DNA from: a virus
IMG/VR virus record: IMGVR_UViG_3300007609_000092
Location: 1 to 23,097 of that record
Length of the DNA: 23,097 nucleotides
Reading direction: 5' to 3' (one strand)
Below, in pieces: positions 15,155 through 20,021 of this stretch. The translations under genes and the position numbers were made by a program. Every line of letters starts with the position of its first letter. Positions within the stretch are counted from its first letter, which is position 1. Under the pieces are notes generated by a model. The model made no database searches and had not been told where the DNA came from. It saw nothing but the letters and a program-made list of their open reading frames with translations.

Positions 15155-15436
15155 TTACTTCTTCTTCGCTTTGGTCATTCCGCCGTTGGCCTTGCCAACT
15201 TTAGCGGTTGCACCGCCTCGCATCATGGTCGTCTTCTTAGCCATGCCACCACGCTTCATGCCAGTTGTAGACTTCTGGCTTGGAGGTACAGATGCACCTG
15301 CATTAGCAGATTGTGGACGCATGGTACCGGAAGTCATTCCTCCCATCGCCATCTTAGTAGTCTTCTTCTTTTCAGTCATACCACCGCCACGCTTCATTGT
15401 GGTCTTGCGGGTCATCTTACGAGGTTTCATAGCCAT
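15155..15436 (-). CDS. Lys/Met/Gly-rich GGM-repeat protein
   Basis: 93 residues from ATG at 15434-15436, with AAGGA upstream; a longer reading would need a TTG start. It is low-complexity and extremely basic (Lys, Arg, Thr, Met, Gly). It repeats a GGM element: KRGGGMTEKK, MAMGGMTSG, MKRGGMAKK, MRGGATAK and NGGMTKAKKK. No globular domain is visible. Similar Met/Gly/Lys-rich small proteins occur in aquatic phages, and the GGM element is shared with two other proteins of this window. It may coat DNA, sit on membranes or act as a virion targeting tag; none of these is shown. It overlaps the end of the preceding gene by 20 nt. Confidence 0.6.
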   Translation of the reverse strand: MAMKPRKMTRKTTMKRGGGMTEKKKTTKMAMGGMTSGTMRPQSANAGASVPPSQKSTTGMKRGGMAKKTTMMRGGATAKVGKANGGMTKAKKK

Positions 15437-15959
15437 TACGACGTTTCCTTCTTTCAATTACAAGTTCATGATATTCATCTTCAGGGTATACGGAATAGTA
15501 ACCCTTATCTTCTAGAAGTAATGATGCATCATCGACTTGAGACAGCGATTGAATAAACATCATACAGTAGGGTTCCTCCAGAGAGGATTGCCATTCATTT
15601 AAGTACAAAAAGTCTAACTCAGCTTCTTCCGCCCCGAAGTCAGGATGGAAAGACATCACATGAATATCTGCTTTAGAAGCAAAGGCATTCATGGCTGAAG
15701 TCCAATCGTACAACTCAGTTGCATCTGGTAAGTTGTAAGATGCACAAATAACCAGACTTGCTTGATCTGGGTCGAAGTGTCCACACTCCAATATGGTCTG
15801 CATTAAGACATCTTCACATTCAACAATACGTACTTGATCATCTAACCACGCCTTCCTTGCGAAGGGGCAGGCAGACATGCCTCCCGGTAAGTCAGGGTTT
15901 GAAACTTCTAGCACGTTAATTGACCAATCTCTGATGTCATCCGCAATTGTAATAGACAC
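15417..15959 (-). CDS. DUF1415-like protein
   Basis: 180 residues. It starts with GTG (15957-15959) 7 nt after AAGGA; the nearby ATG is out of frame. An N-terminal helix DDIRDWSINVLEVSNPDL leads to CPFARKAW (CPFA at 31-34). A middle SLVICASYN strand is followed by SKADIHVMSFHPDF (SFHPDF at 103-108) and then SLEEPYCMMFIQSLSQVDDA. The CPFA ... SFHP ... P..M...QS....A layout parallels the bacterial DUF1415 family (LCPFA ... ASFHP ... SPYPMLHLLRE..I). That family has no assigned reaction. The C-terminal 40 residues (YYSVYPEDEYHELVIERRKR) appear additional. Cellular version versus phage-specific function is unknown. Confidence 0.55.
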   Translation of the reverse strand: MSITIADDIRDWSINVLEVSNPDLPGGMSACPFARKAWLDDQVRIVECEDVLMQTILECGHFDPDQASLVICASYNLPDATELYDWTSAMNAFASKADIHVMSFHPDFGAEEAELDFLYLNEWQSSLEEPYCMMFIQSLSQVDDASLLLEDKGYYSVYPEDEYHELVIERRKRRNGYETS

Positions 15960-16081
15960 ATTGTATTCCTTGTAGAGAAGCGACGGCTAGCGTTGCACCA
16001 GCTATGTAGACATACAACTCCCGAGGTCGGAAGGACCACTCCCCAAAGTAGAATTATGCGTCGCAAGTTGCCGTTATCCAT
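15908..16081 (-). CDS. Possible small membrane peptide in the 16.0-kb gap
   Basis: A 57-codon ORF starting at ATG 16079-16081 would fill the otherwise empty space between two late genes. It begins MDNGNLRRIILLWGVVLPTS and continues with a hydrophobic stretch ending near GVVCLHSW, so it reads as one N-terminal membrane segment flanked by Arg. It has no clear Shine-Dalgarno, and its tail overlaps the next gene by about 50 nt in another frame. It may be a small membrane protein or only chance. Confidence 0.3.
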   Translation of the reverse strand: MDNGNLRRIILLWGVVLPTSGVVCLHSWCNASRRFSTRNTMCLLQLRMTSEIGQLTC

Positions 16082-16096
16082 TTGATTTACAAAAAG

Positions 16097-16387
16097 TCAA
16101 TAGTCAACACCATAAATTTCTAAAATTAATTCCTTAATTTCCTGCATGGTGAAGAGACGATCTGGGAATTTAGCCTCTAAAGCCGCTCTCACGTAAAATA
16201 AGTCACTGTGTGGTAGTACCCTACTAGGGTCTGTGCTAGCGTCCGTTAGAGAGCCGTAGAATGCGTTTAAGAAGCGTTCTGAGGGGGGTCTGTGGAAGTC
16301 CGGTACAGATGAGAGTCTACGTAACTCTTTGAGGTAGTCTGAGTCTTTGTGTACAAAAAAGTGTGCTTTATCATCACGATAAGGCAT
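16097..16387 (-). CDS. Hypothetical protein, first gene of the late block
   Basis: 96 residues from the ATG at 16385-16387, which has AAGGA 9 nt ahead; the ATG at 16394-16396 would be immediately behind the AAGGA and is less likely. The sequence DDKAHFFVHKDSDYLKELRR continues into SVPDFHRPPSERFLNAFYGS, then ALEAKFPDRLFTMQEIKELI. It is soluble and charged and no family is recognised. As the first ORF after the candidate leftward promoter at about 16.45 kb, it would lead the late transcript. The spacing of 137 nt to the next gene is unusually wide for this block. Confidence 0.6.
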   Translation of the reverse strand: MPYRDDKAHFFVHKDSDYLKELRRLSSVPDFHRPPSERFLNAFYGSLTDASTDPSRVLPHSDLFYVRAALEAKFPDRLFTMQEIKELILEIYGVDY

Positions 16388-16439
16388 AAAGTTCATTCCT
16401 TTTTACAAACCCTCCCGTAAGGTATTGTATTGGTTACGT

Positions 16440-16468
16440 ATAATAAATGCAAGAGATGATGTTTACAA
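16440..16468 (-). promoter_or_regulatory. Candidate sigma70-type promoter for the late block
   Basis: On the minus strand TTGTAA (16463-16468) and TATTAT (16440-16445) are separated by exactly 17 nt, matching 4/6 and 5/6 consensus bases. It points to the first late gene, whose start is about 50 nt downstream. An overlapping alternative pair, TTGCAT and TACAAT, also with 17 nt between, lies slightly downstream. Either could drive the operon. Prediction is from spacing and match only. Confidence 0.45.
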
Positions 16469-16497
16469 AAGAAGATCTATGAGTAAAACGTACTTTA

Positions 16498-16610
16498 TAG
16501 TTAAAGCTTTAAAGGTTAACTGAAAAGGTTTTTTATATTTATAGTTTGTTTATAGGTTCTTTTTGTTTATATGTTTAAGTATAAAATATACTTTTAAGTA
16601 TACTTTAAAG
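16498..16610. repeat. AT-rich palindrome tract
   Basis: Contains the 12-bp palindrome TTAAAGCTTTAA (16501-16512), the hairpin AAGTATA-AAA-TATACTT (16577-16593) and the 10-bp palindrome AAGTATACTT (16596-16605), with AT-only sequence between. The AAGTAT unit reappears in the large palindrome at 19822-19879. Such tracts suit an origin-unwinding element or a repressor/activator site. Confidence 0.5.
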
Positions 16611-16690
16611 TTAAGCCTCCCGCAAGTGTTTTTTCATACAAACATTTCTATGTGACTAGCTCACACCCCAAATTTTACATTCCACCCATG

Positions 16691-16780
16691 CACAATATCT
16701 GTACAGATATATTTTACTGTATATTTTGACACCCCCTAACCCTATCCGTTGTACATGCTGTATACGATAACGTACAGGTG
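16691..16780. promoter_or_regulatory. Operator-like CTGTA/TACAG cluster
   Basis: A perfect 16-bp palindrome ATATCTGTACAGATAT lies at 16695-16710. Within the next 70 nt there are further CTGTATA copies near 16717 and 16760, a TTGTACATG near 16751, and an inverted CTGTA...TACAG pair with 10 nt between (about 16759-16778). The density of one short motif in both orientations suggests binding sites for a dimeric regulator. The half-site resembles the CTGT/ACAG arms of LexA boxes, but the spacing is not LexA-like. Confidence 0.45.
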
Positions 16781-17111
16781 GGGGGGTGGCCCATACCCGG
16801 CCCCTGCTAAGTCTTTGTTTTCCAAGCTTTTTCTGGATAGTTAACCTGCGAATCGGATTCAAACCGAGCTTGGCATGGATTCTGTCGGGTTCTTCTGCCG
16901 GGATAGGCTGGGGTAATAACTCTCCGCCCCTTGTCACCAGCTGACGATTATTCAGGGGCCGTGCGGGGCTGGTTGTGAGCATGTATACCGCCTACTCAAT
17001 AACCCCACCCCTCTCAGACACTCTCACAAGCCCGTCATGAGACGATCACTAGCCAGCTGGTACTAGGGTACCCGGATCAGACCAGCGTCGATTTACGTAT
17101 TAAACAGGCAT

Positions 17112-17136
17112 AAAAAAGCCCCTGCAATGAGGGGCC
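17112..17136 (-). terminator. Intrinsic terminator after the 107-residue gene
   Basis: On the minus strand GCCCCT and AGGGGC form a 6-bp stem with a 6-nt loop, followed by six T and an A. It lies about 22 nt past the stop of the 107-residue gene and closes the GC-rich module. It is nearly identical to the terminator at 17536-17562. Confidence 0.85.
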
Positions 17137-17157
17137 TTGTGAGTGGGCTTGTAAGGT

Positions 17158-17481
17158 TTAAGCGGCTTCGCTGGCTAGTTTTAATTCATCAACCAATAAA
17201 TGACTCAACGCACATAATGCCCGGGCCTGTTCTGTCGCTTCTTTGAAAGACATATCAAAGACGCAACCGATATACTCATAACCGTTGGCCTTTACTGGCT
17301 TCCCTTTTTCGTTCAATTCAAAGAAAACCTCATAGCGGCTCATGCCTGCGCCCCGATAACGAACCTTGATGATAGGCCGTCCATTGGTCAGCGTGTTGGT
17401 TTGCTTCACTTCTAGAATGTCCGAGCGATACCCGGCGAAATTCTCTAGGGCTGAAATAGTGTTGATTTGCTGGTTATTCAT
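17158..17481 (-). CDS. Hypothetical protein, last gene of the GC-rich module
   Basis: 107 residues. It begins NNQQINTISALENFAGYRSD, then ILEVKQTNTLTNGRPIIKVR, a strand-rich middle (RYEVFFELNEKGKPVKANGY) and a helical C-terminus (FKEATEQARALCALSHLLVD). No family recognised. It starts with ATG after ACGGAGACTAATATT, a leader that closely matches the one in front of the DUF932 gene. Terminators both precede and follow it, so it forms its own transcription unit and must have a separate promoter in the ~55 nt between the upstream terminator and its start. It looks like a small soluble alpha/beta protein; function unknown. Confidence 0.65.
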   Translation of the reverse strand: MNNQQINTISALENFAGYRSDILEVKQTNTLTNGRPIIKVRYRGAGMSRYEVFFELNEKGKPVKANGYEYIGCVFDMSFKEATEQARALCALSHLLVDELKLASEAA

Positions 17482-17535
17482 AATATTAGTCTCCGTTAAT
17501 AAAAGTGAGTCCAGACCATAGCAGAAATTCAGGAC

Positions 17536-17562
17536 AAAAAAAAGCCCCTGCGATGAGGGGCT
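17536..17562 (-). terminator. Intrinsic terminator after the DUF932 unit
   Basis: On the minus strand AGCCCCT and AGGGGCT form a 7-bp stem with a 6-nt loop, followed by eight T. It ends the DUF932-micropeptide unit. Over 25 nt it differs from the terminator at 17112-17136 by a single loop base, which suggests duplication. Confidence 0.88.
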
Positions 17563-17583
17563 AAGTGAGGGAACCTTTAAAGC

Positions 17584-17685
17584 TTAATCACGATATCCGA
17601 GACACCATGCGATCAGGCCGCCTATGCCTAACCAGCCAGAAAATACGGCTAGATAAACAATTACCGTGAATAAATCTAATGTCAT
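17584..17685 (-). CDS. 33-residue membrane micropeptide coupled to DUF932
   Basis: An ORF of 33 codons starting at ATG 17683-17685, which overlaps the DUF932 stop as ATGA. The peptide begins MTLDLFTVIVYLAVFSGWLG and continues IGGLIAWCLGYRD. That is one membrane-spanning segment of about 22 hydrophobic residues with Gly/Trp/Tyr and a short charged end. The start-stop overlap, absence of internal stops and position before the terminator support a real, coupled gene. A role as a small membrane effector, regulator or holin-like peptide is possible but not shown. Confidence 0.6.
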   Translation of the reverse strand: MTLDLFTVIVYLAVFSGWLGIGGLIAWCLGYRD

Positions 17686-18689
17686 GCCGCAACCCCTTCC
17701 AAGGCTAACCACTGTTCAGAATCTAAAACCTTCCGAACCTTCTCATTGCGTTCCAGCTGGACCAGATCACGATTAGAACCTTTACGGCTGGTTTGCAGTT
17801 CAACCACAGTCCCGTCTTCACGTACCCGCTCGAAGCTTTCATCCGTATGGGTAGCCCAATGAGTCAGCGCGTTATAGCCTGCCCATGCAGTATTGCCCAG
17901 ACTCTTAGATTCCTGCTCGAAGCGGTGAACCATATAGTCCAAAAGCTTTCCGTTAACCTTCACGGCCTTATCGTTTGCAAGCGCACGGCCTTTCCCGGTG
18001 TTGGCACAGAGTGTCTGCTCCATGATTTCAACCCATTGAGACGGGTGCAAGTCGATAACCTTCCAAGCTTGCATCTGCTCCCGGTGCTGATCGAACATAG
18101 CCATTGAAAGCGTAGCCTTCGCAATTAGCGCCTCAGGGCTTAGGTTGCGCGTGTGTTTTTGTTTCTGGTGATAGGTTTTAGCACCGCCAAACACACACGT
18201 ATTCTCGCAATATTCACGATAAGCCCCAGCGAATATCTGAAAGGCACTAGACATATCAATTGAATTGATCAGATCAGCCCGGGCAGTGATACCTTGACCC
18301 CTGCCGTCAATGTCCCATGTGAGATCGTTGAAATAAATAGCCCGGGTTGCTTTCCTACCGCCCCTGATAATTTTATCAACGACAGTAAAATTGCCATGGG
18401 GTAGTTCGGGGTTTCCTAGAATCGTTTGCGCTTGGGCTTGAAAGGCCTTCGCATGATCAACGATTTTATAACCTTTCGACACTGGCGGACTGTCCAGCAA
18501 CTCGCCGGTAACAGTATTAGCCAGCCCGAAATAGTTAGATAACTCTCTCCCGTGAGCATCGAACAGTGGGGCCTTGATCACTGAACCCTGATCAGCGAAC
18601 AGTGAAACGTCCGTGATATCGTCATGCGTGACAGTGACCGTGCCATTCGCATCAGTAAGAACAGAACCAAAATCAGTAAATGCATTCAT
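17682..18689 (-). CDS. DUF932 (phage/plasmid-like, TIGR03299-type) protein
   Basis: 335 residues from ATG at 18687-18689, with GGAG 9 nt ahead; a five-codon longer reading would need TTG overlapping the Shine-Dalgarno. It opens TDFGSVLTDANGTVTVTHDD and later has the conserved DUF932 features: SKGYKIVDHAKAFQAQAQ, NSIDMSSAFQIFAGAYREYC with ENTCVFG, and NTAWAGYNALTHWATH near the C-terminus. The family is common on phages, plasmids and integrative elements, often near replication or anti-restriction genes, but its reaction is unknown. Here its transcript continues into a coupled micropeptide and ends at a strong terminator. Composition is visibly more GC-rich than the late block, which suggests a separate origin. 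Confidence 0.82.
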   Translation of the reverse strand: MNAFTDFGSVLTDANGTVTVTHDDITDVSLFADQGSVIKAPLFDAHGRELSNYFGLANTVTGELLDSPPVSKGYKIVDHAKAFQAQAQTILGNPELPHGNFTVVDKIIRGGRKATRAIYFNDLTWDIDGRGQGITARADLINSIDMSSAFQIFAGAYREYCENTCVFGGAKTYHQKQKHTRNLSPEALIAKATLSMAMFDQHREQMQAWKVIDLHPSQWVEIMEQTLCANTGKGRALANDKAVKVNGKLLDYMVHRFEQESKSLGNTAWAGYNALTHWATHTDESFERVREDGTVVELQTSRKGSNRDLVQLERNEKVRKVLDSEQWLALEGVAA

Positions 18690-18743
18690 TTTGCTAGTCT
18701 CCAAGTAATAGGCGGTATTGCCTAGTCGCGATTAAACTACAGA

Positions 18744-18768
18744 AATAAAAGCCCCGTCAATGGGTTTT
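18744..18768 (-). terminator. Weak terminator-like hairpin at the end of the GP88-like gene
   Basis: The minus-strand RNA around the stop can pair AAAACCC with GGG and UUUU across a 6-nt loop with a 2-nt bulge, ending in a U-rich run. It overlaps the last codons. The stem is short, so read-through is likely. Confidence 0.3.
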
Positions 18769-19443
18769 GAAAATTATCTGCACATTGTCTTTTTCCCAGC
18801 ACAGGGCGCAAGTGGTACAGGCTAGCGTTTTCCCTTCCTGTTCTGGGCATACAATAGCCTTTCCCTTTTCTGGTTTCTGTATGTCTTCACTGTTTGCTGA
18901 GAATTCCCAGCCCGGTTGATCAGACCAGCGCACGGCCCAGCGACTACCGAATTCGATTCGCATGCGATGCAATAAATGATAGACCAGATAGTTATCCTGC
19001 TCGGTCACATGGGTATAGCCCCAGACATTCAGGTTATCGAATCGGGCCATCAGATTATCCCAGAGTCGCACGTACGAATCAGAATAGAAGTCGCCTAGTA
19101 CATGCAAGCGGACTAGAACCTTTCGGCCTTTCATTGCGGCCTTGTAACACTTTTCCGCAACCTCTTTTTCTAGGCGTGATTCCAATTCAGGACCGGCCTT
19201 GAATCGATGCGCGAATGGCATATTGTTTCCGTAGCAGTCGGACCAGTGTCCGCACGATTCCGGGCACGTTTCCCGCTCGGTCAATGTTAACGTGAAAACC
19301 TCCGCCCCTTTCAAGCGGCCTTTCTTTACAAGCTTACCCGCCGCCCCAAGCTTCTTAGAACTAGGAACCTTCAACAGGTTGTGCGCATAGTCCGCCGGGT
19401 CTTTGATACTCTTCTGATAAATTGTGCTAGTTTTTGTCTGCAT
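18757..19443 (-). CDS. GP88-like cysteine-rich protein
   Basis: 228 residues. It resembles the phage family named after mycobacteriophage gene product 88. Typical segments are FTLTLTERETCPESCGHWSD with CYGNNMPFAHRF (C60, C64, C70), VLVRLHVLGDFYSDSYVRLW (HVLGDF at 114-119), NVWGYTHV and a C-terminal VCPEQEGKTLACTTCALCW (C199, C209, C212, C215). The two Cys clusters at opposite ends probably bind one metal ion or an iron-sulphur cluster. The biochemical role of the family is not established to my knowledge. ATG lies behind CGGGAGAGAATAGTT, a leader nearly identical to that of the neighbouring 71-residue gene. Located upstream of DUF932 in a GC-rich module. Confidence 0.78.
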   Translation of the reverse strand: MQTKTSTIYQKSIKDPADYAHNLLKVPSSKKLGAAGKLVKKGRLKGAEVFTLTLTERETCPESCGHWSDCYGNNMPFAHRFKAGPELESRLEKEVAEKCYKAAMKGRKVLVRLHVLGDFYSDSYVRLWDNLMARFDNLNVWGYTHVTEQDNYLVYHLLHRMRIEFGSRWAVRWSDQPGWEFSANSEDIQKPEKGKAIVCPEQEGKTLACTTCALCWEKDNVQIIFKTH

Positions 19444-19460
19444 AACTATTCTCTCCCGCT
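19441..19460 (-). repeat. Duplicated ribosome-binding leader, copy 1 (GP88-like gene)
   Basis: The 20 nt ending at the GP88-like ATG match the leader of the 71-residue gene (19752-19771) at 18 of 20 positions. Both contain GGGAG 10 nt before ATG. Confidence 0.75.
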
Positions 19461-19467
19461 GATAGTC

Positions 19468-19539
19468 TTACAAGTAAACAATAATCACATAAATTAAAAA
19501 CATTCGCCAAATAAAAGGCCACAATAAAATTCCAAACAT
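19468..19539 (-). CDS. 23-residue hydrophobic micropeptide
   Basis: A 23-codon ORF whose ATG (19537-19539) shares a base with the TAA stop of the 71-residue gene (TAATG). It begins MFGILLWPFIWRMFLIYVII and ends VYL, nearly all hydrophobic and aromatic with a single Arg, so it would insert in the membrane. It ends 25 nt before the next start. The coupling and the parallel with the 33-residue peptide behind DUF932 argue that it is real. The extreme shortness and AT-rich sequence leave doubt. Confidence 0.45.
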   Translation of the reverse strand: MFGILLWPFIWRMFLIYVIIVYL

Positions 19540-19754
19540 TAAGACGGCACTCCATTGTACAGAATATAAAGGCCGCGCAATGCATCCCTCGGACTATTAC
19601 CCCAGACACTATCTGAACCTGACCGGGCTTCAAACATTCCGCGATCATAATCCGAAACCTGACAGTCCACACGATAAGACAGCATGAAGTTTAGCAGTGT
19701 CGTATCAGATACGCGCTTTTTTACTGGATGGAAATAGAAAATTTTATTCCGCAT
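19539..19754 (-). CDS. Small hypothetical protein, first gene of the GC-rich module
   Basis: 71 residues from ATG at 19752-19754. This start is favoured because it follows a 20-nt leader shared with the GP88-like gene; longer readings lack a site. The sequence starts MRNKIFYFHPVKKRVSDTTL, then LNFMLSYRVDCQVSDYDRGM, then GNSPRDALRGLYILYNG. It looks like a compact alpha/beta protein. Its ending (R.AL..L...) resembles the last helix of small nucleic-acid- or host-interacting phage proteins, but no family is recognised. It is the first gene leftward of the divergent intergenic region and would be expressed early with that module. Confidence 0.55.
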   Translation of the reverse strand: MRNKIFYFHPVKKRVSDTTLLNFMLSYRVDCQVSDYDRGMFEARSGSDSVWGNSPRDALRGLYILYNGVPS

Positions 19755-19771
19755 AACTATTTTCTCCCGTT
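19752..19771 (-). repeat. Duplicated ribosome-binding leader, copy 2 (71-residue gene)
   Basis: Same leader as at 19441-19460, with two differences in 20 nt; see that entry. Confidence 0.75.
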
Positions 19772-19821
19772 TAGTACATGCCAGAACATAACAACATGTA
19801 AACAAAACCTTTACAAGCACC

Positions 19822-19879
19822 AAACCTTAAAAGTATTTCTGTATATAAATACATATATATAAGAATACTTATAAGGTTT
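19822..19879. repeat. 58-bp imperfect palindrome upstream of primase
   Basis: Arms of 16 bp (19822-19837 and 19864-19879) pair with a single A-A mismatch across a 26-nt AT-only centre that itself contains TATATA runs. The 267-nt region 19755-20021 around it has no gene. An additional 10-bp palindrome TTTATATAAA lies at 19882-19891. Location between the divergent module and the primase gene suits an origin of replication, a promoter operator, or a bidirectional transcription stop. Confidence 0.65.
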
Positions 19880-19954
19880 ATTTTATATAAATATATACTT
19901 TCCGGGCTTTCATAACCCAGTACCCTATCATGGATCTTTGTAACTGACAAGGGG

Positions 19955-19983
19955 TTGACGGGAACTTTTTTGTAGTTCATGAT
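19955..19983 (+). promoter_or_regulatory. Candidate promoter for the primase unit
   Basis: TTGACG (19955-19960) and CATGAT (19978-19983) are 17 nt apart, matching 5/6 and 4/6 consensus. Transcription would start about 30 nt before the primase ATG. It lies outside the large palindrome and is the best sigma70-like site on the plus strand here. Confidence 0.55.
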
Positions 19984-20021
19984 TTCTCACGTATAGATTC
20001 CATATAGGAAATTCCAAAATT

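Larger units (their letters stand above)
16397..17111. other. Gene-poor region with regulatory-looking repeats
   Basis: About 715 nt without a convincing gene. From left to right it holds a leftward promoter candidate (16440-16468), an AT-rich palindrome tract (about 16498-16610), a CTGTA/TACAG repeat cluster (16691-16780), and then a more GC-rich part. The GC-rich part includes a G7 run near 16783 and a short hairpin around 17060 (GGTAC-TAGG-GTACC). An ORF of 108 codons spans 16656-16982 on the minus strand, but it has no ribosome-binding site and runs through the repeats. The region could be a control region, origin or packaging site. Confidence 0.5.

Noticed and set aside
15045-15515. 156-codon plus-strand ORF with hydrophobic segments
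   Set aside because: Antisense to the beta-rich and GGM-repeat genes; the apparent membrane segments come from reading Lys/Thr/Met-rich codons backwards.
16695-16725. LexA box
   Set aside because: CTGT and ACAG arms occur but not with the 8-nt spacing of gammaproteobacterial LexA sites; the palindrome is compact (CTGTACAG).
16840-16880. tRNA T-arm-like sequence (CGGATTCAAACCG)
   Set aside because: The loop lacks the canonical T-loop order on either strand, and no matching acceptor, D or anticodon arms are found at the right distances. No integrase is present to suggest an att site.
16656-16982. 108-codon minus-strand ORF in the gene-poor region
   Set aside because: No ribosome-binding site at its ATG, and its 3' half runs through the palindromic operator cluster. 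A decayed gene cannot be excluded, but a working one is not supported.
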